NCBI RefSeq assembly: GCF_005938215.1 | Contig: NZ_VCPD01000005.1 | Span: forward strand, 62,001 to 126,000 | Direction of reading: 5' to 3' | Source: Ruegeria sediminis | Lineage (GTDB): Bacteria > Pseudomonadota > Alphaproteobacteria > Rhodobacterales > Rhodobacteraceae | Length of the DNA: 64,000 bases | Part shown: one piece after another, positions 39,173 through 46,902 of the stretch | Position numbering within the stretch: the first letter of the stretch is position 1 | Layout: every line of letters begins with the position of its first letter | Program-made: the position numbers and the translations under genes | Notes under the pieces: generated by a model | Database searches by the model: none | What the model saw: only the letters and a program-made list of their open reading frames with translations | Told to the model about the DNA's origin: nothing

Positions 39173-39200
39173 CATATACACGTTTGAGCGCCGCGGGCAA
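39173..39200 (-). promoter_or_regulatory. Predicted promoter of rpsF-rpsR-rplI
   Basis: On the minus strand TTGCCC (39200-39195) and TATATG (39178-39173) are separated by 16 bases. It lies upstream of rpsF. Confidence 0.5.
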
Positions 39201-39338
39201 GCCCCCGCAGAAATGTCCCTGGGGTGCCGCCCTAATACCTTTGGGCTGCCCAATTGCTGACGCTTTTCGGCTCAAAGTTGAAACCATGCGGGGAAAAACC
39301 CGGAGTTCAGGCAACTTTGTATCGGGGCGAGAAGAGTA

Positions 39339-39857
39339 ATGACCGTTATGAACACAAACACACTCACTCAGCCGGTTTCGGCGCCGGCTTATGAGACGAG
39401 CGTTCCAGTCAAGATCGCATTCGCTGCGAACTGGCGCGCGCGGCTGATCCTGTTCCGGGCGCTTGGCGCCTTTCTGATCATGAGCGCCTTCGCGATGTGG
39501 GTGCTGCCGGGTTCGGCCTTCGGGGCCGAAGTGCTGCCGATCAAGGCGGGCGCATCCTTGCTGTATCTGATCTTCGGGGTCGTCCTGCTGACGCTGGAAT
39601 TCGTGGAAAACCGGCCCGACGCCTTTTTCGATCCGATCCGTCGCGAAGTGCGCGTTCTGCAGAAGAACGAAAACGGACGCCCACAGACCGTCTTGCGCCG
39701 CAGCTACGACACCTTGGGCGGTGCGAGGTTTTCGGATCGGCAGGTGGAACTGTTCGACATGGACGGCAGTCTGCTGATGAAACTGCCGCTGCCGTCGGCA
39801 GAGGTCAGCCACGCGCTGAAGGGACAGCTGAGCGGGTCCGTCATGATTTCACAATGA
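39339..39857 (+). CDS. Uncharacterised membrane protein with two TM segments
   Basis: No family recognised. A 172-residue protein with a Thr/Pro/Ala N terminus, two membrane segments (ALGAFLIMSAFAMWVLPGSA; GASLLYLIFGVVLLTLEFV) and a soluble C-terminal domain (DPIRREVRVLQKNENGRP...RQVELFDMDGSLLMKLPLP) that resembles a small beta-rich PH-like fold. I infer cytoplasmic placement of the C-terminal part. It ends in a strong UUCG-loop terminator. Confidence 0.7.
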   Translation: MTVMNTNTLTQPVSAPAYETSVPVKIAFAANWRARLILFRALGAFLIMSAFAMWVLPGSAFGAEVLPIKAGASLLYLIFGVVLLTLEFVENRPDAFFDPIRREVRVLQKNENGRPQTVLRRSYDTLGGARFSDRQVELFDMDGSLLMKLPLPSAEVSHALKGQLSGSVMISQ

Positions 39858-39907
39858 CTTGCCGGGTGTTCATCTAGTCACAGAAACTGTGAGAGAATGA
39901 AGATTGC

Positions 39908-39936
39908 GTGCCGCCTTCGGGCGGCACATGTCTTTT
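39908..39936 (+). terminator. UUCG-tetraloop terminator before yceI
   Basis: GTGCCGCC and GGCGGCAC arms close a TTCG loop (39908-39927), followed by ATGTCTTTTC. It separates the membrane protein gene from the yceI-like gene. Confidence 0.75.
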
Positions 39937-39988
39937 CAGGTGCACCCCTGCAGAGGTGCATCGCATAGCAATTCATGGAGCACATCTG

Positions 39989-40564
39989 ATGAAGCCCTTC
40001 CTTCTGGCGGCCGCGTTGGCAACCACCACTGCCGCCGCAGCGACTGCCGCACCCGTAAAGTACAATCTTGACCCCAGCCACAGCCAAGTCGTGTTTGTCT
40101 ACAACCACCTCGGTTTTTCGAACACGACCGGCATGTTCTCGGGCTTCGAAGGTGAGATTCTGTTCGACCAGGAGAACCCGGAAGCTTCGAGCGTTTCAGT
40201 CTCGATGCCTGTCACGTCGATGTTCACTGGCTGGGAAGCCCGCGAAGAGCATTTCATGTCGGCGGATTTCTTTGGCGCGGCAGAAGGTGACCTGGTCACG
40301 TTTACCTCGACCGGCATCGAGGTGACGGGGGAAAACACGGCCAAGATCACCGGCGACCTGACCATGAACGGTGTGACCAAGCCGGTTGTTCTGGACGCGC
40401 GCCTGAACCAGGTTGGCGATCACCCGATGGCGGGCAAGCCCTGGGCCGGGTTCGACGCGACGACCACGCTGCTGCGCTCGGATTTCGAAGTCGGCAAATT
40501 CGCGCCTTACGTCAGCGATGAAGTCGAAGTCCGGATTTCGGTCGAGGCGATGAAGGCCGAGTAA
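39989..40564 (+). CDS. YceI family periplasmic protein
   Basis: A 191-residue YceI lipocalin-like protein. It has a signal peptide (MKPFLLAAALATTTAAAATAA) and the family pattern YNLDPSHSQVVFVYNHLGFSNTTG, then HFMSADFF and ITGDLTMNGVTKPVVLD. YceI proteins bind polyisoprenoids such as ubiquinone precursors. The start ATG 39989 follows GGAG. A terminator follows, and the gene converges on a gene in which a YceI domain is fused to cytochrome b561. Confidence 0.9.
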   Translation: MKPFLLAAALATTTAAAATAAPVKYNLDPSHSQVVFVYNHLGFSNTTGMFSGFEGEILFDQENPEASSVSVSMPVTSMFTGWEAREEHFMSADFFGAAEGDLVTFTSTGIEVTGENTAKITGDLTMNGVTKPVVLDARLNQVGDHPMAGKPWAGFDATTTLLRSDFEVGKFAPYVSDEVEVRISVEAMKAE

Positions 40565-40588
40565 GCCTGAAAACCCTGCGACACCGAC

Positions 40589-40619
40589 CGCCGGTCCCGG
40601 AAAAGGGGCCGGCGTTTTT
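40589..40619 (+). terminator. Terminator after yceI
   Basis: CGCCGGTCCC and GGGGCCGGCG arms with one G-U pair and a GGAAAA loop, followed by TTTTTC. It lies in the convergent gap. Confidence 0.88.
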
Positions 40620-40654
40620 CATTGTGCAGATGGCCCGATTGCGAACAGGCCTCA

Positions 40655-41926
40655 TTATTGCAAGGGCCGTCGTTGGCTTCCGGTCGTATCCGCCGCAAGC
40701 TCTCGTCCACGGGTGGCGGTCAGTTCGACCGCGATCTCGACCGCGAAGGCGAGCGAGCTTTCATCCGGCATGGTCTTTCCGATACCGAATTCAAGGCGGT
40801 CCACGACAAGGCTTGCTGACATGGTCGCGGTATCGCCTTCGAGCTGCAAAGCGAAAGGCAGCGTAATGTCGATGCTATGGCCTCGGATGGTCAGTGGGCC
40901 CCGAGCCTCATATCCCGTTTCCGTCTTGAGGATCTCGCCCTTGAAACTGGCGGTCGGGAAGCTGGCGTGATCGAAGAAATCGGGACCCATCGCCTGATCC
41001 GTGACAGTTCCGAGCGACAACGAACCGATGGCCACGGCTACTTCGACCGTGCCTGCCGGTCCGGGTTCCGGCGGGTCGTCAAACGTGATCGCAGCGGTCC
41101 AGTCGCTGAATTCGCCGGTGACCGGGGCGCCAAGCTGTTTCACGGCGATGGAGAGAGAACCGTCCAATACCTGCCAGTCTGATTGCACTTGATCCAGGCG
41201 GGCATCTGCGCGGCTGGCGGTGTCGTGGGCAGGGAAAGCGCCGGTCAGGATTCCGGCACCCAATGCGATGCACCAGACGACGAGGGCGGACACGGCCGGC
41301 AGGGCGCTGTGGCGTTGTGCGGGCGGCTCGCCGGCGACCGCGCGGCCGGGAAGCATCCGGCGCAGGGTGGCATCGCGGTCGATCACGTGATGCTTGACCG
41401 CTCCCAGAATGTGGAGGGCAAGCGCGACGACCAGCACCCAGACCAGGATGCCATGCAGGCCCCCGGCAAATTCCGCGAGCGGCGCGGATTTGGCGACCAG
41501 TGGCAAGTCTTGCCCGAACGGCCACAGGATCGGCGCATAGCCTTCGGTCGCGGCGTGATGGACCCAGCCGGACAAAGGAACAAAAACGAGAGAGCCGTAG
41601 AGCAGCCAGTGGACGGTTTCGGCGGCAAAGGACTCAAGCCGCTTATCAGCGTTCAAAAGTCCCGGTTTGGGTTGCGTCTGAGCCCAGAGGATTCGGGCCA
41701 GGGCCACGAAGAAGATGGCGACGCCGAGGGTTTTATGGAGGGAAAAGAAGCGTACGGCGTTGGCGATCTCGGCGGGGGTCGAGGCGCGCGACGGGTCATT
41801 GATCGCCTCGGCCAGGTCATTGGCAATCCAGCCCAGGGGAATCACCGTCAGGATGAGCAGAGCGGTCAGCCAATGGAAGGTCTTGGCGATGCCTCCGTAG
41901 CTGCGCGGCGTGTTGGAAAGCGGCAT
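40655..41926 (-). CDS. Cytochrome b561 - YceI domain fusion protein
   Basis: A 423-residue fusion. Residues 1-185 form a four-helix cytochrome b561 domain with haem-binding histidines in KTFHWLTALLIL, FSLHKTLG, VHWLLYG and LHILGAVKHH. An extra helix follows (VSALVVWCIALGAGILTGA). Residues about 245-410 form a periplasmic YceI domain (DWQVLDGSLSIAVKQLG, FDHASFPTASFKGEI, GPLTIRGHSIDITLP). It is probably a membrane electron carrier with a quinone- or isoprenoid-binding lid. It converges on a stand-alone yceI gene. The start ATG 41926 gives MPLSNTPRSYGG. Confidence 0.9.
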   Translation of the reverse strand: MPLSNTPRSYGGIAKTFHWLTALLILTVIPLGWIANDLAEAINDPSRASTPAEIANAVRFFSLHKTLGVAIFFVALARILWAQTQPKPGLLNADKRLESFAAETVHWLLYGSLVFVPLSGWVHHAATEGYAPILWPFGQDLPLVAKSAPLAEFAGGLHGILVWVLVVALALHILGAVKHHVIDRDATLRRMLPGRAVAGEPPAQRHSALPAVSALVVWCIALGAGILTGAFPAHDTASRADARLDQVQSDWQVLDGSLSIAVKQLGAPVTGEFSDWTAAITFDDPPEPGPAGTVEVAVAIGSLSLGTVTDQAMGPDFFDHASFPTASFKGEILKTETGYEARGPLTIRGHSIDITLPFALQLEGDTATMSASLVVDRLEFGIGKTMPDESSLAFAVEIAVELTATRGRELAADTTGSQRRPLQ

Positions 41927-42087
41927 TGGGTGCGGACTCCTGTCGTCTTGCTGTTGGCAATCTAGGCAGGCAAGGGTGGGGCGCAATGGCGTCAAGCGCA
42001 CAGGAAACGTGTCTGTATGCAGAGCTTGTGCCGCGGGCGTTGGCGGTTTACACCGCGCCGCAACCCAACGTCACCGAAGAGGTCGCA

Positions 42088-43026
42088 ATGACAATCGCAT
42101 TCGTTTTCCCCGGGCAGGGTGCCCAGACGATCGGAATGGGCAAGGCGCTGGCCGATGCCTATCCGGCAGCAAAGGCCGTGTTCGACGAGGTAGATGAGGC
42201 ACTGGGAGAGAAACTCAGCAAGCTGATCTGGGAAGGCGAGATCGAAGAACTGACCCTGACCCAGAACGCTCAGCCCGCGCTGATGGCGACCTCGATCGCG
42301 GCGCTGCGCGCGCTTGAAGCAGAAGGTATTTCGGTCTCCAACGCGTCGTTCGTGGCGGGGCATTCTCTGGGCGAATATTCGGCGCTGGCCGCTGCCGGCT
42401 CACTGACCGTCGCGGATACCTCGCGGCTGCTGCGCACCCGGGGTCAGGCGATGCAGAGCGCGGTGCCCGTGGGCGAGGGTGCAATGGCCGCCATTCTGGG
42501 ACTGGACCTTGAGGCTGTGCGCGCCGTTGCCGATGAGGCCGCGCAGGGCGAAGTCTGTCAGGCCGCGAACGACAACGACCCGACGCAGGTCGTGGTCTCG
42601 GGGGCGAAGGCGGCCGTGGAACGGGCCGCGGAAATCGCCAAGGACAAGGGCGCAAAACGCGCGATCATGCTGCCGGTGAGCGCGCCGTTCCACTGCGCCC
42701 TCATGCAGCCCGCGGCGGACGTGATGGCCGAGGCGTTGGCCGGCGTCGCGATCAAGGCGCCGGCGGTTCCACTGATCGCCAATGTTCGCGCCGAGACCGT
42801 GACCGACCCCGACGTGATCCGGCAGTTGCTGGTCGAGCAGGTGACCGGGTCGGTCCGTTGGCGGGAAAGCGTGCAATACATGGCGGCGAAGGGTGTGATC
42901 GAAGCCTGGGAGATCGGAGCGGGCAAGGCCCTGTCCGGCATGATCCGCAAGATCGATCGCGCCATCGAATGCAAGGCGGTTGGCTCTCCGGAGGACGTGA
43001 AGAAGGTCGCCGAGGGCGACGCATAG
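42088..43026 (+). CDS. fabD: Malonyl-CoA:ACP transacylase
   Basis: FabD loads malonate onto ACP for fatty acid synthesis. The 312-residue protein shows FVFPGQGAQTIGMGK at the start, the active-site serine in AGHSLGEYSAL (about residue 92-94) and the catalytic histidine in VSAPFHCALM. The ATG at 42088 follows GAAGAGG; in-frame codons upstream are unsupported. It is the first gene of the fabD-fabG-acpP cluster. Confidence 0.96.
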   Translation: MTIAFVFPGQGAQTIGMGKALADAYPAAKAVFDEVDEALGEKLSKLIWEGEIEELTLTQNAQPALMATSIAALRALEAEGISVSNASFVAGHSLGEYSALAAAGSLTVADTSRLLRTRGQAMQSAVPVGEGAMAAILGLDLEAVRAVADEAAQGEVCQAANDNDPTQVVVSGAKAAVERAAEIAKDKGAKRAIMLPVSAPFHCALMQPAADVMAEALAGVAIKAPAVPLIANVRAETVTDPDVIRQLLVEQVTGSVRWRESVQYMAAKGVIEAWEIGAGKALSGMIRKIDRAIECKAVGSPEDVKKVAEGDA

Positions 43027-43085
43027 GTTTCGATAAGGAATTTGGGTCGCGAGGAACCAACTTCTGCGCCCGGAAAGGAAAAAAC

Positions 43086-43823
43086 ATGTTTGACTTGACT
43101 GGAAAGAACGCGCTGATCACTGGCGCATCCGGCGGAATTGGCGGCGATATCGCGCGCGCGCTGCATGGTGCCGGCGCCACGGTTGCGCTGTCGGGCACCC
43201 GGGTCGAGCCGCTGAAGGCGCTGGCCGATGAACTGGGCGACCGGGTGCATGTCCTGCCATGCAACCTGAGCGATCCGCAGGCGGTCGAGGCGCTGCCCAA
43301 GCAGGCCGCCGAGGCCATGGGGTCGGTCGACATCCTTGTGAACAACGCGGGCATCACGAAGGACAACCTTTTCATGCGGATGTCCGACGACGAATGGCAG
43401 AGCGTCATCGACGTCAACATGAACGCGACCATGAAGCTGTGCAAAGGCGTGCTGCGCGGGATGATGAAGGCGCGTTGGGGCCGGATCGTCAACGTTTCGT
43501 CGGTGGTGGGTGCAATCGGCAACCCGGGGCAGGCCAACTATGCTGCCGCGAAGGCAGGGATGGTCGCCATGGGCAAGTCGCTGGCCTACGAGGTGGCGAC
43601 GCGGGGAATCACCGTCAACGCGGTCGCGCCGGGTTTCATCACGACGGCGATGACCGACAAGTTGACCGATGACCAGAAGACCAGCCTCTTGAAGCAGGTT
43701 CCTGCCGGGCGGATGGGAGAGTCATCGGAAATCGCGGCCGCGGTTCTCTATCTCGCGAGCCCGGAAGCCGGATATGTGACTGGCGCCACCTTGCATGTGA
43801 ACGGCGGTATGGCCATGTTGTAA
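43086..43823 (+). CDS. fabG: 3-oxoacyl-[ACP] reductase
   Basis: FabG performs the first NADPH-dependent reduction of each fatty acid elongation cycle. The 245-residue short-chain dehydrogenase has the nucleotide-binding TGASGGIGGDIARAL, the NNAG motif, the catalytic Ser-Tyr-Lys set (SSVVGAIGNPGQANYAAAKAG) and the C-terminal GQTL-like GATLHVNGGMAML. It follows fabD by 59 bases and precedes acpP. Confidence 0.96.
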   Translation: MFDLTGKNALITGASGGIGGDIARALHGAGATVALSGTRVEPLKALADELGDRVHVLPCNLSDPQAVEALPKQAAEAMGSVDILVNNAGITKDNLFMRMSDDEWQSVIDVNMNATMKLCKGVLRGMMKARWGRIVNVSSVVGAIGNPGQANYAAAKAGMVAMGKSLAYEVATRGITVNAVAPGFITTAMTDKLTDDQKTSLLKQVPAGRMGESSEIAAAVLYLASPEAGYVTGATLHVNGGMAML

Positions 43824-43851
43824 GCGCAATTCCAGGCGGATGCGAAAGCGT

Positions 43852-43879
43852 TTGCCTCTTGCGTTGTCTGTGCTATAGG
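43852..43879 (+). promoter_or_regulatory. Predicted sigma-70-type promoter of acpP
   Basis: TTGCCT at 43852-43857 and TATAGG at 43874-43879 are separated by 16 bases. It leaves an untranslated leader of about 145 bases before acpP, with no structure I could assign. Confidence 0.5.
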
Positions 43880-44029
43880 CGGCACATGTTTGCGGGGGCT
43901 GTTCCCATGGGTCGGCTCTCTCTCCCCGGGCATCCGGGACCCAAACCGCCCGGAACGGGCAAAACAAAGCCACCCCGAGCGGGCAAGGGCAGAACCGGGC
44001 ACAGCGCCCTGAAGGAATGAGGATAAGAC

Positions 44030-44263
44030 ATGAGCGACGTCGCAGATCGCGTGAAAAAGATCGTTGTTGAACACCTGGGTGTTGAAGAGGACAAAGTGAC
44101 CGAGAACGCGTCCTTCATCGACGATCTGGGCGCAGACAGCTTGGACACCGTTGAGCTGGTGATGGCATTCGAAGAAGAGTTCGGCATCGAGATCCCGGAC
44201 GACGCGGCCGAAACCATCCAGACCTTCGGCGACGCAGTGAAATTCATCACCGAAGCTTCCTGA
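44030..44263 (+). CDS. acpP: Acyl carrier protein
   Basis: AcpP carries growing acyl chains on a phosphopantetheine arm. The 77-residue acidic protein has the modification site DSLD in [19 protein letters not shown] (Ser37 or nearby). The start ATG follows AATGAGGATAAGAC. It is followed by its own terminator, so acpP is expressed separately from the genes downstream. Confidence 0.97.
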   Translation: MSDVADRVKKIVVEHLGVEEDKVTENASFIDDLGADSLDTVELVMAFEEEFGIEIPDDAAETIQTFGDAVKFITEAS

Positions 44264-44282
44264 GTTTCGATGTGAGATCAAA

Positions 44283-44316
44283 GGCGGCGCTTCCGGGCAA
44301 CGGAGGCGCCGTTTTT
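44283..44316 (+). terminator. Terminator after acpP
   Basis: Interrupted arms around GGCGGCGCTTCCG and CGGAGGCGCC are followed by GTTTTTC. It is the boundary between acpP and the three-gene insert. Confidence 0.75.
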
Positions 44317-44402
44317 CTTTGCCCGGTCGAAATCCGGCTTGCATGCTCGCCCTTCGCTTTGCACTCTGTCGCCGAGGCAGAAACGATCGGCGCGGGCAGG
44401 GC

Positions 44403-44942
44403 ATGATACGATCCACCCCGATGATAAACACGGCGCGTCTGACGCTATGCGCGATGCGCCCGGAAGATTTCAAGCGGTACGCCGAAATATGGAGCGACCC
44501 GCAAGTCGTGCGCCATGTCGGCGGCAAGCCGCGCTCACGCGGCGAGTCCTGGAACGCGTTCCTGCGCAATGCCGGACATTGGCACATGACGGGTTTCGGT
44601 CAATGGGGCGTGGTGCTGCAATCGACGCGGCGCATGGTCGGGCAGGCAGGGTTCTTTTACGGAAACCGATGCCTGGGCGAGGATTTCGACACCTTTCCCG
44701 AAGCCGGATGGGTCCTCGCGCCCGAAGCTCAGGGGCAGGGCCTGGGATTCGAGGCGGCACAGGCCGCGCATGACTGGTTCGACCGCGTGATCCCGGGGCC
44801 GTTGGTGGCGATGATCGAAACCGCGAACGCCGCTTCGATCAAGCTCGCCGAGAGGTTGGGTTACAAAGTCATGCGCGAAACCGAATGCGACGGAGCATCC
44901 GTGCATCTGCTGCGCCGGAACGGTCCTCCGGCGAGGATTTGA
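44403..44942 (+). CDS. GNAT family N-acetyltransferase (RimJ/RimL type)
   Basis: A 179-residue GNAT acetyltransferase. The acetyl-CoA binding motif is QGQGLGFEAAQAAHDW, with INTARLTLCAMRPEDF at the N terminus and NAASIKLAERLGYKV near the end, as in RimJ/RimL-like enzymes that act on amino or small-molecule substrates. The start ATG 44403 is preceded by GCAGGGC; ATG 44421 is an alternative. It is the first of three genes that separate acpP from fabF. Its substrate is unknown. Confidence 0.85.
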   Translation: MIRSTPMINTARLTLCAMRPEDFKRYAEIWSDPQVVRHVGGKPRSRGESWNAFLRNAGHWHMTGFGQWGVVLQSTRRMVGQAGFFYGNRCLGEDFDTFPEAGWVLAPEAQGQGLGFEAAQAAHDWFDRVIPGPLVAMIETANAASIKLAERLGYKVMRETECDGASVHLLRRNGPPARI

Positions 44943-45065
44943 ACCTCATTCCGACGCGTCACGACGCAAATGGTCCAGACCATGCCGAAACCGTGCGATG
45001 TGCGCGAATCCCGCTGCTATATGGTATGCTGGAAATCAACGGCGAATGGGCGGAGGACCAGGCTC

Positions 45066-45809
45066 ATGATCATCTATCCAACAATGGAGTTGCAGCACGG
45101 TCGGTGCGTTACACTCGACAGAGGCCGGCTGGATTCAGCCATGGTGTGGCACGTGGACCCGATCGAAACCGTGCGCAAATGGGCTGCGGCGGGGGCAGAG
45201 TGGATGCACCTCACGGACCTGGACGCCGTCGCTGGATCGACCCCCAACGCGGAGCTGGTCGAAAAAATCATCCGAGCGGCAGAAATCCCGGTGCAACTGG
45301 GCGGAGGTATGCGCAGCCGCGAGCATGTGGAACACTGGATCGACAAAGGCGCTGGGCGCATCGTCATCAGTACGCTGGCGGCAATTGAACCGCATCTGGT
45401 CAAGGAACTTGCCAAGCTGCACCCGGATCAGATCGTGCTGTCGGTGGACGTTTGGCAGGGCTACGTGATGACCGAGGGATGGCAGCACCAAAGCTCGTTC
45501 ACGGCGGAAGCATTCATCGAAGCCTTTGCCGACACGCCGTTCGCGGGCATCGTCGTCACGGATATCGACAGCGACATGGGCGATGTCGAAGCGCAGCTTG
45601 GCGTCATCTCGGGCTTGGCGGAAAAGTCGCGCACCCCGGTCATCGCCAGCGGCGTCGTGCGGACGGTCGATGACATTTCGCGTCTTGCCTACATTCCCAA
45701 CATCTCGGGGGCACTGGTCGGACGGGCGCTGTTCCGCAAGTCGCTCGACCTGGCCGAGGCCATTCAGGTTGCCAAGACGGCGCACGAGCCGGTGGCGGAT
45801 TTCCAATAA
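45066..45809 (+). CDS. HisA-like TIM-barrel isomerase paralogue
   Basis: A 247-residue (beta/alpha)8 protein of the HisA/HisF family. The phosphate-binding loops are visible (PVQLGGGMRS and VIASGVVRTVDDISRL), and the second catalytic Asp is kept (LSVDVWQG, Asp128). The first catalytic position, Asp8 in HisA, is Glu8 (YPTMELQHG). It is therefore probably not the histidine-pathway enzyme but a paralogue on a related aminoaldose or ribonucleotide substrate. No other his genes are nearby; its neighbours are a GNAT acetyltransferase and an arginase-like gene. Confidence 0.78.
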   Translation: MIIYPTMELQHGRCVTLDRGRLDSAMVWHVDPIETVRKWAAAGAEWMHLTDLDAVAGSTPNAELVEKIIRAAEIPVQLGGGMRSREHVEHWIDKGAGRIVISTLAAIEPHLVKELAKLHPDQIVLSVDVWQGYVMTEGWQHQSSFTAEAFIEAFADTPFAGIVVTDIDSDMGDVEAQLGVISGLAEKSRTPVIASGVVRTVDDISRLAYIPNISGALVGRALFRKSLDLAEAIQVAKTAHEPVADFQ

Positions 45810-45869
45810 GGCTTGCCTGCGCCTTCTGACGTCATCATCCTGTGGGATGTTTGGAGAAAGGGGGCGCAG

Positions 45870-46817
45870 GTGGTCGATCTCAAGGACATGTTCGGCGGTG
45901 GCGGCGAAGCGGGCAACCTGCTTGGCCTGCCTACAGGCGATTTCGACGAGATCGCAGCCGACATCGTGGTGTTCGGTGCGGACTGTGCAACGCCATATGG
46001 CTCGGTCGGGGCCTATTGCGCCGGCGGACCGTTCGCAATCCGTACCGGAGCTGCCGCATATGCCGGCGATACCGGCAAGGTGAATTTCGACCTCGGCGGT
46101 CCTGTTCTGCCCGCGGGTGTTCGCGCAGTCGATGCCGGCGATCTTTCGGTCGACGCCGTGGATGCGCCAGGCAATCGGGCGAAAGTCGAAAACGCCACGA
46201 AAGCGGTTCTGCAAGCTGGCGCTGTTCCGATCCTGCTGGGCGGCGATGACTCGGTTCCGATACCGTTCCTGCAAGCCTACGAGGCGCACGGGCCGCTGAC
46301 GGTGCTTCAGATCGATGCGCATATCGATTGGCGCGATGAGGTGCAGGGCGAGCGGATGGGCCTGAGTTCGACCATGCGGCGGGCCAGCGAAATGCGGCAC
46401 GTTGAGCGGATAGTGCAGGTTGGCGCGCGCGGCGTCGGATCGGCCGGCATGGATGCGCTGGAAGCGGCGACGGCATGGGGCGCACATCTGATCCCCGCGC
46501 ATGAACTCTCCGCGGGAGGGATGGAGCGCGCATTGGACCTGATCCCGGCAAGGGCGCAAGTGGTGATTTGCTTCGATTGCGATGCATTGGACCCCGCCAT
46601 CATGCCGGCGGTGATCGCGGCGACCGCCGGAGGATTGAGCTATGGCCAGGCGCTTCATCTGATCAAGGGAGTGGCCGCGAAGGCGAGGATCGCCGGTTTC
46701 GATCTGGTCGAGTTCATGCCCGAGCGGGACCGCGATCAGGCGGGGGCGCGGACGGCTGCACAACTCGTGACCTCGGTTCTTGGCCTGGTCGGCAGGCAAG
46801 TGGCTGAAATGCGCTGA
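45870..46817 (+). CDS. Arginase/agmatinase-family protein
   Basis: A 315-residue ureohydrolase-fold protein (arginase, agmatinase and relatives hydrolyse guanidino groups with two Mn). Metal motifs are DAHID at residues 149-153 and DCDALDP at 236-242. The first ligand motif reads GGDDS (125-128) where the family has GGDHS, so Asp127 replaces the usual histidine ligand. The start GTG 45870 follows AAAGGGGG; TTG 45813 and ATG 45888 are alternatives. It follows the HisA-like gene by 60 bases and may share a transcript. Its substrate is unknown. Confidence 0.8.
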   Translation: MVDLKDMFGGGGEAGNLLGLPTGDFDEIAADIVVFGADCATPYGSVGAYCAGGPFAIRTGAAAYAGDTGKVNFDLGGPVLPAGVRAVDAGDLSVDAVDAPGNRAKVENATKAVLQAGAVPILLGGDDSVPIPFLQAYEAHGPLTVLQIDAHIDWRDEVQGERMGLSSTMRRASEMRHVERIVQVGARGVGSAGMDALEAATAWGAHLIPAHELSAGGMERALDLIPARAQVVICFDCDALDPAIMPAVIAATAGGLSYGQALHLIKGVAAKARIAGFDLVEFMPERDRDQAGARTAAQLVTSVLGLVGRQVAEMR

Positions 46818-46832
46818 AGATGGAAATGCCGT

Positions 46833-46875
46833 CGCTCTTGCCCCCGGACCCTTGGCCGGGGTAAGAGCGGTTCTT
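46833..46875 (+). terminator. Long hairpin between the arginase-like gene and fabF
   Basis: CGCTCTT (46833-46839) pairs with AAGAGCG (46863-46869), and CCCCGG with CCGGGG inside, around an 8-base loop. The following bases (GTTCTTAAAC) are only weakly T-rich, so it may be a terminator or an attenuator for fabF. Confidence 0.55.
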
Positions 46876-46902
46876 AAACAGGAAGCAGGCAAGAGGCACT
46901 TC

